This document shows positions 6,918 to 14,310 of a stretch of DNA of 15,444 nt, one piece after another. Position 1 is the first letter of the stretch. Every line of letters starts with the position of its first letter. Both the position numbers and the translations under genes were made by a program. The stretch lies in assembly GCA_048217285.1 (NCBI GenBank), contig DBFWVW010000074.1, forward strand, positions 1-15,444, written 5' to 3'. The DNA comes from CAG-103 sp048217285. Its GTDB lineage: Bacteria; Bacillota; Clostridia; Oscillospirales; Oscillospiraceae. The notes under the pieces were generated by a model. It was not told where the DNA came from. It saw nothing but the letters and a program-made list of their open reading frames with translations, and did no database searches.

Positions 6918-8225
6918 ATGACAGACTATCAGAAGATGTATCAGGAAAAACTCACGACGCCGGATCAGCTTGCCAAGCAGGTGCAGTCCGGCTGGCTGCT
7001 CGGCATGGATACGGCGACTTCGCAGACGCCGGCCATCATGACCGCGATCGCGGAGTATATCCGCAGCAGCGATATTACGGGCGTGAAGGTGCAGGCCCTG
7101 CTCGATGCGTATCCGTTCGAGTTCTATACCGACCCCACGCTGGCCGGTAAAATGACCGGCTACAGCTGGTTTTCCAGCAGCGCGGCGCGCAAGGCGGTCA
7201 ACGCCGGCTACGCCGACATTATCCCGGCGTATTATCGCGATTTTCCGACGCGTATTCGCGCGGAATATGATTATGATGCCGTGTGCGTCGAGGTTGCGCC
7301 GATGGATCGTCACGGCTACTTCAGTCTGGCGCTCAACGGCTCGTATATTGACGCCATGCTCGATAAGACCAAGCGCATATTCCTTGAGGTCAACGAGCGG
7401 CAGCCCCGCGGCCTGTGCGGCTCACTGATCCACATCTCGCAGGTTGACGCCATCGTGGAGTATAACCACGACCTGCCGGTTCTGCCGCCGGTTCAGCTCG
7501 ATGATGTGAGCAAGACGATCGGCGGTCTCATTGCCGAGCGGATCCCGGACGGTGCGTGCCTGCAGCTTGGCATCGGTGCAATCCCGGACGCGACCGGTAT
7601 GGCGCTCAAGTCGAAGCACGATCTTGGCATCCACACCGAGATGTTCACGGATTCTATGGTCGAGCTCATCGAGTGCGGCGCGGTCAACAACAGCAAAAAG
7701 CAGATCCACCGCGGCAAGACCGTCACGACGTTTGCCTACGGTTCCCAGCGTATCTACGACTATATTGATGATAACCCGGCTGTCGAGATCCTGCCGGTCG
7801 ATTATGTCAATGACCCTGACGTCATCTGCCAGAACGACAATATGATCTCTATCAACGCGGCGGTTGAGGTCGATCTTTTCGGTCAGGTCTGCGCCGAGTC
7901 GGTCGGCACGAAGCATATGTCCGGCTCCGGCGGCCAGATCGACTATGTCCGCGGTGCTTGCCAGTCCCGCGGCGGCAAGAGCTTCATCGCCTTCACGTCC
8001 ACGGCCAAGGGCGGCACGATCAGCAAGATCAAGCCCATCCTCACGCCGGGCGCCGTCGTTACGACGAGCAAGAACGATGTTGACTACATCGTCACGGAGT
8101 ATGGTGTGGCGCATCTGCGCGGCCGCAGCCTCGGCGAGCGTGCCCGCCAGCTGATTGCCATTGCGCATCCCGACTTTCGCGATGAGCTGACCTTTGAGGC
8201 CAAAAAACGCGGTATTATGATTTGA
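6918..8225 (+). CDS. Acetyl-CoA hydrolase/transferase family CoA-transferase (4-hydroxybutyrate/butyryl-CoA type)
   Basis: This 435-residue protein belongs to the class I CoA-transferase family that moves CoA between acetyl-CoA or butyryl-CoA and a free acid, via a glutamyl-CoA thioester. The predicted catalytic Glu241 lies in GIHTEMFTDS, matching in position the Glu238 region of Clostridium aminobutyricum 4-hydroxybutyrate CoA-transferase. Other family blocks are LQLGIGAIPDA (~215), SINAAVEVDLFGQV, SGSGGQIDYVRGA, GAVVTTSKNDVDYIVTEYG and ARQLIAIAHPDF near the end. Length fits the 430-450 residue subfamily. The start at 6918 follows AGGAGA closely. In gut Clostridia such enzymes often complete butyrate formation with acetate as acceptor. 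The true substrate here is unresolved, because 4-hydroxybutyrate, butyryl and related paralogs share these motifs. It stands alone, between its own promoter and terminator. Confidence 0.88.
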   Translation: MTDYQKMYQEKLTTPDQLAKQVQSGWLLGMDTATSQTPAIMTAIAEYIRSSDITGVKVQALLDAYPFEFYTDPTLAGKMTGYSWFSSSAARKAVNAGYADIIPAYYRDFPTRIRAEYDYDAVCVEVAPMDRHGYFSLALNGSYIDAMLDKTKRIFLEVNERQPRGLCGSLIHISQVDAIVEYNHDLPVLPPVQLDDVSKTIGGLIAERIPDGACLQLGIGAIPDATGMALKSKHDLGIHTEMFTDSMVELIECGAVNNSKKQIHRGKTVTTFAYGSQRIYDYIDDNPAVEILPVDYVNDPDVICQNDNMISINAAVEVDLFGQVCAESVGTKHMSGSGGQIDYVRGACQSRGGKSFIAFTSTAKGGTISKIKPILTPGAVVTTSKNDVDYIVTEYGVAHLRGRSLGERARQLIAIAHPDFRDELTFEAKKRGIMI

Positions 8226-8236
8226 TCCTGCAGTAC

Positions 8237-8276
8237 AAAGCCTGCTGTCCGTATCCCACGGACGGCAGGCTTTTTT
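8237..8276 (+). terminator. Intrinsic terminator after the CoA-transferase gene
   Basis: AAGCCTGCTGTCCG and CGGACGGCAGGCTT form a 14-base-pair stem with one G-T pair and a seven-base loop, followed by six T residues (8271-8276). It lies 12 bases after the stop codon. Confidence 0.92.
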
Positions 8277-8359
8277 ACGCATACACGTTTTGTATCCAGA
8301 CGCACACAATGGTGACGCGCGTTTCATCAAGGAATGGAGAGTGCGCAAAAATGTTACAT

Positions 8360-8388
8360 TTGTACCGCTGTGGGGATTGTTCTATTCT
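8360..8388 (+). promoter_or_regulatory. Candidate promoter for the SLH lipase gene
   Basis: TTGTAC (8360-8365), 17 bases, then TATTCT (8383-8388). The match to consensus is only moderate. The placement about 75 bases ahead of the lipase start, after the preceding terminator, is reasonable. Confidence 0.35.
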
Positions 8389-8465
8389 CGCAGCGGAACT
8401 ATAGTGTAACCATAAAAAAGGGACAGTTATTCGGTGCTGCCCCAAATCTATTGGAGGGATTTTTC

Positions 8466-10439
8466 ATGAAGAAAACGTGGAGCAGAGTGCTCGCCACCGT
8501 TCTGGTTCTGGCAATGGTGCTTTGCATGCCCGGTTTCGCAGCGAGTGTTGATGATACGGCGGATTATGATGCCGATCATGCGACTTCCGCTGAGGAACTG
8601 ACGGACGCGGATCTGCCGGAGCTGCTGTCCTCGGACGGCAACCACTATCCGATCGTTCTGGTACACGGCCTGTTTGGTTGGGGCGGCACAGAAGTGCTGG
8701 GCCTGAACTACTGGGGCGGCTTCGACAGTCTGCGCGACATCCTCAACGACGCTGGCTATGAGGTCTACACCCCGTCCATCGGCCCTGTCGCCAGCAACTG
8801 GGATCGCGCCTGCGAGCTGTATGCTTATCTGGTCGGCGGTACGGTCGACTATGGTGCCTATCACTCCGCAACCAATGGCCATGCGCGTTACGGCCGTACA
8901 TTCCCGGGTGTTCTGCCGGAGCTGAACAACCCGGACAGCGAGCTCAAGATTCATCTGGTCGGCCACAGCATGGGCGGCGAGACGATCCGTATGCTCGCAC
9001 AGCTGCTGGAAAATGGTGATGCTGACGAGCGCAACGCCAGCCGCGACAGCTCTATCAGCCCGCTGTTCACCGGCGAGTGCCGTCACTGGATCGAGAGCAT
9101 CACGACACTCTGCACGCCGCATGACGGCAGCCAGTATGACACCAAGGTCTATCAGAACATCGGCGATCTGGCCCAGTACGCTATGGGGATCATCGGCGCG
9201 GTTGCCGGCTCCAATGTCAATGAGAACAACCTCGGACTGGACTTTAAGCTCGATCAGTGGGGTCTGGTGCGCCAGCCCAACGAGTCCTACGCCAGCTACT
9301 TCAATCGCGTGATCAACAGCAAGATCTGGACGCAGCACACCAACGACCTGAGCGTTTATGATCTTGACGTCGACGGCGCTGCCGTGCTCAACGGCTACGC
9401 CAAGGCGCAGGATGATATCTATTATTTCTCCGTCGCCTGCTCGAACACCCACCGCGATCCGCTGACCGGCCACTACCTGCCGAATGCCAGCATGAACCCG
9501 ATGATGCTCAAGAGCAGCACCTACATGGGCAGCCATGTCAATTATGCGGTCGGCCACGTGAACATCACGCCGGACTGGTGGGAGAATGACGGTATCGTTT
9601 CCGTCCGCTCCGCAATCCGTCCGCATGAGAATTCCACGGATAAGTACAATGAAAACTACGGCGTCGGCGCGGATGGCAAGATGACCTTCAAGGCCGGCAC
9701 CAAGATGGGCGTCTGGAACTACATCGAGAAGATCGACGGGACGGACCACATCAACATGGTCGGCCAGACGCAGAAGTCCACCCACGCCATGCTGCAGGCC
9801 AAATTCTTTGAGCTGGCCAAGATGCTCAACAGCATCCCGGTGAGCAGCTCGTCCGATGCGCACATCTGCCCGGGCGCGCGCTTCACGGATATGCCGGCTT
9901 ATACCAACTGGTCGCACGAGGGTCTTGACTACTGCATCCAGAACGGCATCATGAGCGGTACGAGCGCCACCACCATTGCTCCAAACGGCGAGACCACGCG
10001 TGCACAGCTTGTGCAGATGCTCTACAGCCAGGCGGGTTCTCCGAAGGCCACCAAGACCAGCCCCTTCACCGATCTGACCGACAGCTGGTATGTCGATGCG
10101 GTCAACTGGGCAGCCGAGAAGGGCGTTGTGAGTGGCACAAGTGCGACCACGTTCTCTCCGAACGATGTGATTACGCGTCAGGACATGGCTACCATTCTCT
10201 ATAACTATGCCAAGAACGTGCTGGATCTGGATGTGTTCGACACTGCTGATCTGACCGGTTATCCGGACTACAGTACCGTTTCCGATTATGCCCGCACGCC
10301 GCTGTCCTGGGCAGTTGCACAGGGCTTGATCTACGGCACGGACAATGGTCAGGGCGTTGTCACGCTCCAGCCGAAGGGCGACGCGACCCGCGCACAGACC
10401 GCTGCAGTTGTCATGCGTTTCTGCCAGAACGTCCTCTGA
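8466..10439 (+). CDS. Secreted zinc-dependent lipase (family I.5) with three SLH repeats
   Basis: This 657-residue exported protein should hydrolyse acylglycerols or other esters at the cell surface. Residues 1-25 are a signal peptide (KK, hydrophobic core, FAA). The catalytic domain (~45-450) closely follows Bacillus/Geobacillus and staphylococcal lipases: oxyanion motif VHGLFGW, nucleophile Ser168 in GHSMGG, Asp375 in WENDGIVS, His428 in DHINMVG. The L1-lipase zinc site also appears kept: Asp113 in SNWDRA, His133 and His139 six apart in HSATNGHARYGRTFPG, and probably Asp299 in YDLDV. Three SLH repeats begin near 473, 534 and 599, with FTD, WAAEKGVVSGTSATTFSPN and similar signatures, and should hold the enzyme to secondary cell-wall polymer. 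The start at 8466 has TTGGAGGGA upstream; an extension to 8334 lacks a signal-like start. It is a single-gene unit. Confidence 0.93.
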   Translation: MKKTWSRVLATVLVLAMVLCMPGFAASVDDTADYDADHATSAEELTDADLPELLSSDGNHYPIVLVHGLFGWGGTEVLGLNYWGGFDSLRDILNDAGYEVYTPSIGPVASNWDRACELYAYLVGGTVDYGAYHSATNGHARYGRTFPGVLPELNNPDSELKIHLVGHSMGGETIRMLAQLLENGDADERNASRDSSISPLFTGECRHWIESITTLCTPHDGSQYDTKVYQNIGDLAQYAMGIIGAVAGSNVNENNLGLDFKLDQWGLVRQPNESYASYFNRVINSKIWTQHTNDLSVYDLDVDGAAVLNGYAKAQDDIYYFSVACSNTHRDPLTGHYLPNASMNPMMLKSSTYMGSHVNYAVGHVNITPDWWENDGIVSVRSAIRPHENSTDKYNENYGVGADGKMTFKAGTKMGVWNYIEKIDGTDHINMVGQTQKSTHAMLQAKFFELAKMLNSIPVSSSSDAHICPGARFTDMPAYTNWSHEGLDYCIQNGIMSGTSATTIAPNGETTRAQLVQMLYSQAGSPKATKTSPFTDLTDSWYVDAVNWAAEKGVVSGTSATTFSPNDVITRQDMATILYNYAKNVLDLDVFDTADLTGYPDYSTVSDYARTPLSWAVAQGLIYGTDNGQGVVTLQPKGDATRAQTAAVVMRFCQNVL

Positions 10440-10456
10440 GACTTCATTTCAACAAC

Positions 10457-10489
10457 ACAAGCCCGATGGGATCTTCCCATCGGGCTTGT
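10457..10489. terminator. Bidirectional hairpin between lipase and ttcA-like genes
   Basis: ACAAGCCCGATGGG (10457-10470) and CCCATCGGGCTTGT (10476-10489) make a perfect 14-base-pair stem with a five-base loop between two convergent genes. T tracts are poor on both sides, but stem strength and position suggest it serves both. Confidence 0.75.
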
Positions 10490-10508
10490 CCTGCTTTCGT
10501 TACAGAAA

Positions 10509-11234
10509 TCAGCGTGCCTTTTCCCACCCGTCGAGCGGCGCGCGCTGGATCGCACCGAATACTTTGCTGCGCAGGTCGGGATAGGTCTGGCTCATGGTGC
10601 GGATGGACTGCTTGATCTCGTAGCGCTTACTGCCGCGGTCCTCCGGGCAGGGATTTTCGACGATCGGCAGCTCCAGCGCTTTGGCCAGATTCGCGATGCG
10701 TCCCTCGCCGGCGTAGAGCATCGGGCGGATCTGATCTACACCTGTGCGCGTCATGTGCGTCACCGGCTGAAAGCAGCTGATGCGCCCCTCGTAAACGAGC
10801 GAGAGCAGAAACGTTTCCACCGCGTCGTCAAAGTGATGCCCAAGCGCGAGCTTCGTGATGCCGCGCTCGCTGAGCGCGGTGCACAGCGCGCCGCGGCGCA
10901 TCTTGGCGCACAGGGAACAGGGGTTATCTTCCTTGCGCACATCGAACACGACCTCTTTGATGTCCGTCTTCAGGCGGGTGTACGGCACGTCGATCGACGC
11001 GCAGAGCTCTGCCACCGGCGTGAAGTTCATGCCGTCGAAGCCAAGCTCGACCGTGATGGCCTCGAGTGAGAACGGTTTCGGATAGTACCTGCGCAGTTCG
11101 CTGAGCGCCATGAGCAGCACAAGAGAATCCTTGCCGCCCGAGACGCCGACGGCGACGGTATCGCCCGGCGCAATCATGTCGTAATCCTCCACGCACCGGC
11201 GCACAAGGCCGGTGAATGCATTCAGGTCGTTCAT
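10509..11234 (-). CDS. TtcA/TilS-type PP-loop tRNA thiolation protein (probable tRNA 2-thiocytidine synthase)
   Basis: This 241-residue cytoplasmic protein carries the PP-loop ATP-pyrophosphatase motif SGGKDS at residues 32-37, which adenylates a tRNA base before sulfur insertion. Cys106 and Cys109 in NPCSLC, plus Cys196 in NPCPED, match the three-cysteine pattern that holds a [4Fe-4S] cluster in TtcA-like enzymes. LGHHFDDAVET (~131-141) is the family's conserved block. E. coli TtcA makes 2-thiocytidine at tRNA position 32 and is about 310 residues; this protein is a shorter Firmicute-type member, so the precise target base is uncertain. The start at 11234 has GGAGG six bases upstream. A longer frame to 11429 crosses the rplM promoter and lacks a ribosome binding site, so it was rejected. 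Confidence 0.87.
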   Translation of the reverse strand: MNDLNAFTGLVRRCVEDYDMIAPGDTVAVGVSGGKDSLVLLMALSELRRYYPKPFSLEAITVELGFDGMNFTPVAELCASIDVPYTRLKTDIKEVVFDVRKEDNPCSLCAKMRRGALCTALSERGITKLALGHHFDDAVETFLLSLVYEGRISCFQPVTHMTRTGVDQIRPMLYAGEGRIANLAKALELPIVENPCPEDRGSKRYEIKQSIRTMSQTYPDLRSKVFGAIQRAPLDGWEKAR

Positions 11235-11296
11235 ACGAAACCTCCAAAACGAAAATAGAAACTGCGAATTCTTGCGTAAAACGGAGCAAAACGGAG

Positions 11297-11326
11297 ATTT
11301 TGAGAGCAAAGGAATGTCTAAATCAA
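11297..11326 (-). promoter_or_regulatory. Candidate promoter for the ttcA-like gene
   Basis: Read on the minus strand, TTGATT (11326-11321), 18 bases, then CAAAAT (11302-11297). Both hexamers match four of six consensus positions. It lies back to back with the strong rplM promoter. Confidence 0.3.
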
Positions 11327-11333
11327 AATTCCG

Positions 11334-11362
11334 TTGACAGGCGCCGATGATTGTGGTATAAA
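11334..11362 (+). promoter_or_regulatory. Sigma-A promoter of the rplM-rpsI operon
   Basis: Perfect TTGACA (11334-11339), a 17-base spacer, then TATAAA (11357-11362). This near-consensus promoter suits highly expressed ribosomal protein genes, with transcription expected to begin near 11369. Confidence 0.85.
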
Positions 11363-11368
11363 GGATAA

Positions 11369-11450
11369 GCGCGAATGCGAGACCTATTCTACGTTTGCGC
11401 CTGGAAAATGTCAAAATGTTTTTCAACACATTCTAATTGGAGGCACGAAT
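11369..11450 (+). promoter_or_regulatory. Structured rplM leader, possible L13 autoregulatory leader
   Basis: GCGCGAA (11369-11375) can pair with TTTGCGC (11394-11400), closing an imperfect hairpin at the very 5' end of the predicted transcript. Further short pairings follow before the TTGGAGG ribosome binding site at 11437-11443. Firmicute rplM genes often carry an L13-leader hairpin through which L13 represses its own operon. Position and size fit that; I could not confirm the conserved internal bulges by eye. Confidence 0.45.
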
Positions 11451-11879
11451 ATGTCCACTACTTTGCTGAACAAGGACACCGTCACCCGCAAGTGGTACGT
11501 TCTGGATGCAGCCGGCAAGCCGATGGGCAAGACCGCAGCGCTCGCTGCCGATCTGCTGCGCGGCAAGCTCAAGACCGACTACACCCCGCACGTTGACTGC
11601 GGCGACTTTGTCATCATCATCAACGCCGAGCAGGCAGTGCTCACCGGCAAGAAACTCGAGCAGAAGTATTACCGCACGCACTCCGGTTATCCCGGCGGCC
11701 TGCACGAGACGCAGTACAAGAAGCTCATGAAGGACAAGCCCGAGCTGGCTATGCGTCTGGCTGTGCGCGGTATGCTGCAGAAGAACACCATTGCCCAGTG
11801 GCAGCTCAAGCGTCTGAAGATCTATCGTGGCGCCGAGCATCCCCATGCGGCACAGAAGCCCGAAGTCTGGGATCGCTGA
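11451..11879 (+). CDS. rplM: 50S ribosomal protein L13
   Basis: The 142-residue protein equals E. coli L13 in length. It is a large-subunit protein that binds 23S rRNA early in assembly. Characteristic segments include RKWYVLDAAGKPMGKTAALAA near the start, YTPHVDCGDFVIIINAE, the TGKKLEQKYYRTHSGYPGGL block, and AVRGMLQKN followed by LKRLKIYRGAEHPHAAQKP at the end. The start at 11451 has TTGGAGG eight bases upstream. It is first in a two-gene operon with rpsI, 17 bases away, the arrangement found in most bacteria. A strong promoter and a structured leader precede it. Confidence 0.98.
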   Translation: MSTTLLNKDTVTRKWYVLDAAGKPMGKTAALAADLLRGKLKTDYTPHVDCGDFVIIINAEQAVLTGKKLEQKYYRTHSGYPGGLHETQYKKLMKDKPELAMRLAVRGMLQKNTIAQWQLKRLKIYRGAEHPHAAQKPEVWDR

Positions 11880-11896
11880 GAAGGAGGAAATAGAAC

Positions 11897-12307
11897 ATGG
11901 CAACTTATACGAGCAAGAAAGCCTATATGTACGGCACCGGCCGCAGAAAGTCCTCCGTCGCGCGTGTGCACCTGTTCCCGAACGGCACCGGCAGCATCAC
12001 CGTCAACGGCCGTCCTCTGGATGATTACTTCGGTCTCGAGACCCTGAAGCTCATCGTTCGTCAGCCCTTCGCTGCGACCGATACGATGGGCAAGTTCGAC
12101 GTCGAAGCCACCGTTACCGGCGGCGGCGTGACCGGCCAGGCCGGCGCGATCCGTCACGGTATCGCCCGTGCGCTGCTCCAGGTCGAGGACAGCTACCGCG
12201 TCTCCCTGAAGGCTGCCGGTCTGCTGACCCGTGACCCGAGAATGAAAGAGCGTAAGAAGTACGGTCTCAAAGCAGCTCGTCGCGCTCCGCAGTTCAGCAA
12301 GCGATAA
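11897..12307 (+). CDS. rpsI: 30S ribosomal protein S9
   Basis: The 136-residue protein is a small-subunit component whose C-terminal tail reaches the P-site tRNA. It shows GTGRRKSSVARVHLFPGTG-like sequence near residues 13-30, VNGRPLDDYF, the GGGVTGQAGAIRHGIARAL block, and the basic tail KYGLKAARRAPQFSKR ending in the usual SKR. The start at 11897 follows GAAGGAGG closely. It is co-transcribed with rplM and followed by a strong terminator. The 3' end of rpsI is a known integration target for some integrative elements in Firmicutes, and here element-like DNA starts just beyond the terminator, although the gene itself looks intact. Confidence 0.98.
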   Translation: MATYTSKKAYMYGTGRRKSSVARVHLFPNGTGSITVNGRPLDDYFGLETLKLIVRQPFAATDTMGKFDVEATVTGGGVTGQAGAIRHGIARALLQVEDSYRVSLKAAGLLTRDPRMKERKKYGLKAARRAPQFSKR

Positions 12308-12338
12308 TCGACTGCTCAGACTATATCAAAATGGTTCA

Positions 12339-12372
12339 AAAAGCCCGGAAAATCAAGGTTTTCCGGGCTTTT
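12339..12372 (+). terminator. rplM-rpsI operon terminator
   Basis: AAAAGCCCGGAAAA (12339-12352) pairs perfectly with TTTTCCGGGCTTTT (12359-12372) around a six-base loop, and the T run completes a strong intrinsic terminator 31 bases after rpsI. It marks the last clear backbone feature before the mobile segment. Confidence 0.93.
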
Positions 12373-12417
12373 GCTATATCTAAACGGGCTGATATGATTT
12401 GACCAAATTTGGCAAAA

Positions 12418-12530
12418 CGAGAGCCGATTTCATCCAATTTTTAGTGGTCCGCAAGTGGTTAACTGGCTAAAAAGAGGGCAAAAAGAGGGGGAAGTGGTTC
12501 CCAAAGTGGTTAACCGAGAGCCGATTTTTG
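12418..12530. repeat. Cluster of short direct repeats at the mobile-element edge
   Basis: CGAGAGCCGATTT occurs at 12418-12430 and again at 12515-12527. Between them AAGTGGTTAAC occurs at 12453-12463 and 12504-12514, with AAGTGGTT also at 12492-12499 and AGTGGTCC near 12443. AAAAAGAGGG is repeated at 12469-12478 and 12480-12489. The region has no plausible gene and is AT-richer than the backbone. Such repeats could be arm-type recombinase binding sites, iterons, or remnants near an attachment site. No function is shown by the sequence itself. Confidence 0.7.
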
Positions 12531-12623
12531 GGGTGCTTTTCAGCCCTCCTTCCCCTCGTTTTTTGGCTGTGGCAGTTTGGCATAGTTTGAGCTAATTTGA
12601 ATAATTGAATATGAATTTGATGT

Positions 12624-12654
12624 AGCACACAGTATAAATGCTGGGTGCTTTTTT
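12624..12654 (+). terminator. Leader hairpin 1 upstream of the parA fusion
   Basis: AGCAC-A-CAG (12624-12632) faces CTG-G-GTGCT (12641-12649), with one internal mismatch and an eight-base loop, followed by six T residues. It is a terminator-like structure ahead of the parA start. Confidence 0.5.
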
Positions 12655-12687
12655 CATTTCAGGAACTCGTATTCCGGCGATAGAAAG

Positions 12688-12727
12688 AGCCGTCACTTCA
12701 CTGTTAATTTTGAAGTGGCGGCTTTTT
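12688..12727 (+). terminator. Leader hairpin 2 upstream of the parA fusion
   Basis: AGCCGTCACTTCA (12688-12700) pairs with TGAAGTGGCGGCT (12711-12723) through 13 base pairs, one of them G-T, and is followed by TTTTT. It lies 45 bases ahead of the parA ATG. It is either a terminator of upstream transcription or an attenuator for parA. Confidence 0.75.
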
Positions 12728-12772
12728 CTATTTCCAGAAGCAACAGCAATAATTAGAAATGAGGTGAAATCA

Positions 12773-14257
12773 ATGAACACGCAAATCATCGCCATTGCCA
12801 ACCAGAAAGGCGGCGTTGGCAAGACAACGACCTGTGCCAACTTGGGAATCGGGCTGGCGCAGGCCGGAAAGAAAGTCCTGCTGATCGACGGAGACCCGCA
12901 AGGCAGCCTGACGATCAGCTTGGGCAATCCGCAACCAGACAAGCTGCCATTTACACTGTCGGATGCAATGGGCAAAATTCTGATGGATCAGCCTATACGC
13001 CCCGGAGAAGGTATTCTGCATCATGTAGAAGGCGTTGACCTGATGCCTGCGGATATTCAGCTTTCCGGTATGGAGGTATCTTTGGTAAACGCCATGAGTC
13101 GTGAAACGATTTTACGGCAATATCTGGACACACTGAAGGGACAATATTCCCATATCCTGATTGACTGTCAGCCCTCGTTGGGGATGCTTACGGTCAATGC
13201 GCTGGCGGCTGCGAACAGGATCATAATTCCCGTTCAGGCAGAGTATGAACCAACGCCGTTTCTCGTCGACGAACTCATCCCGGAGGGCTTACACATCCTC
13301 GCGGGTGCGCCGAAAATCGGCAAGTCTTGGCTGGCCTTGTGGCTTTGCTTGTGCGTTTCGCAGGGGCAGCCGCTCTGGAATTTCGCAACAACGCAGGGCG
13401 AAGTTTTGTATCTCAGTCTTGAAGATTCGTTCCAGCGTATCCAGACGCGGCTCTTTGACCTGACGGAAGATGCGCCGCCGACGCTGCACTTTGCGATTAT
13501 GGCAAACACGCTCAGGCACGGCTTGGAACAGCAAATTGAGCAGTTCTTGTCTGAGCATCCGGCAACAAAACTCGTTGTCATCGACACGTTACAGCGTGTC
13601 CGCAGTGCGGGCAGTGACAGCAATCTGTATGCGAATGACTATCAGGACATCGGGCTTCTGAAACGGCTTGCAGACAGGCGACATATCGCAATCCTGCTTA
13701 TCCACCACTTGCGCAAGCTCCACGACGACGATCCGATGAACATGATCTCCGGTTCGACGGGCTTAAGCGGCGCGGCAGACTCGACGTTCGTACTCCAGAA
13801 AAGTTCTCGCCTTGCCAATATTGCCACGCTGCATTGCACCGGTCGTGATATCCCCGACCGAACTTTGAAACTGGAATTTGGCGAGGAAGATCACGTCTGG
13901 AAGCTGCTTGAGGACAGCAAAACTTGCAGCACGACTTCTAAGATTTCAGCGCTTCAGATTGAAAATCTTCTCTCTGAACTTCTGCAAAAAGAGCCTGAAA
14001 TCAGCGCCCCTGCAAAAGCGTTGTTGGAAAAGATCGACCCTGCCGGAATCGAGGGCTGGACGCCGAACAGCTTCTCACATCAAATCCGAAAAAGCGTTGA
14101 CACTCTAAGGCAAAACGGTATTTTCATATCGTTCCGAAAGAGCAACGGAGAGCGCCTCATCTGCCTGAAAAGGGTCGATGGTGCCGATCTTCCCACCGTA
14201 GAAAAAATCGTCCCTATCGACCCTGCGGGTGTGGCGAGCGCCCGCACCGCGCCGTGA
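12773..14257 (+). CDS. Chimeric ParA (Soj) N-terminus fused to RepA-like AAA ATPase
   Basis: This 494-residue frame joins two separate families. Residues 1-158 are a ParA/Soj partition ATPase typical of Firmicute conjugative elements: deviant Walker A KGGVGKTT at 12-19, LLIDGDPQGSLT at ~35, Walker B HILIDCQPSLG at ~131-141, stopping at IIIPVQAEY. Normal ParA runs about 100 residues further. From EPTPFLVDELIPEG (159 on) the protein is a RepA-like hexameric-helicase-fold ATPase: Walker A AGAPKIGKS at 177-185, Walker B VVIDT with Asp271, HHLRK and SGSTGLSGAADSTF, then a helical C-terminus. RepA's own first residues are missing. The ATG at 12773 has GAGGTGA upstream. The junction lies near 13238-13250. 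It could be a real deletion fusion, possibly non-functional, or an assembly join. An oriT-like region and mobC follow. Confidence 0.82.
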   Translation: MNTQIIAIANQKGGVGKTTTCANLGIGLAQAGKKVLLIDGDPQGSLTISLGNPQPDKLPFTLSDAMGKILMDQPIRPGEGILHHVEGVDLMPADIQLSGMEVSLVNAMSRETILRQYLDTLKGQYSHILIDCQPSLGMLTVNALAAANRIIIPVQAEYEPTPFLVDELIPEGLHILAGAPKIGKSWLALWLCLCVSQGQPLWNFATTQGEVLYLSLEDSFQRIQTRLFDLTEDAPPTLHFAIMANTLRHGLEQQIEQFLSEHPATKLVVIDTLQRVRSAGSDSNLYANDYQDIGLLKRLADRRHIAILLIHHLRKLHDDDPMNMISGSTGLSGAADSTFVLQKSSRLANIATLHCTGRDIPDRTLKLEFGEEDHVWKLLEDSKTCSTTSKISALQIENLLSELLQKEPEISAPAKALLEKIDPAGIEGWTPNSFSHQIRKSVDTLRQNGIFISFRKSNGERLICLKRVDGADLPTVEKIVPIDPAGVASARTAP

Positions 14258-14310
14258 GCCGCGTGTCGCCGCTGTGTGCGGTTTTCTGCCCCGGCTGCGA
14301 GTGTGTGCGC

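Noticed and set aside
7422..8348. Minus-strand open frame of 308 codons opposite the CoA-transferase
   Set aside because: It runs through a strong plus-strand terminator and is antisense to a gene with full family motifs.
8448..9917. Minus-strand open frame of 489 codons opposite the lipase gene
   Set aside because: It is complementary to a well-supported lipase and lacks any recognisable domain or ribosome binding site.
12418..12530. Repeat cluster as a CRISPR array
   Set aside because: Repeats are only 8-13 bases, irregularly spaced and of several kinds, with no uniform spacers or cas genes.
12773..14257. A defence system based on the two-ATPase protein
   Set aside because: Both halves match plasmid partition and replication families, and the neighbours are mobilization genes. 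Nothing points to an effector such as a nuclease or toxin.
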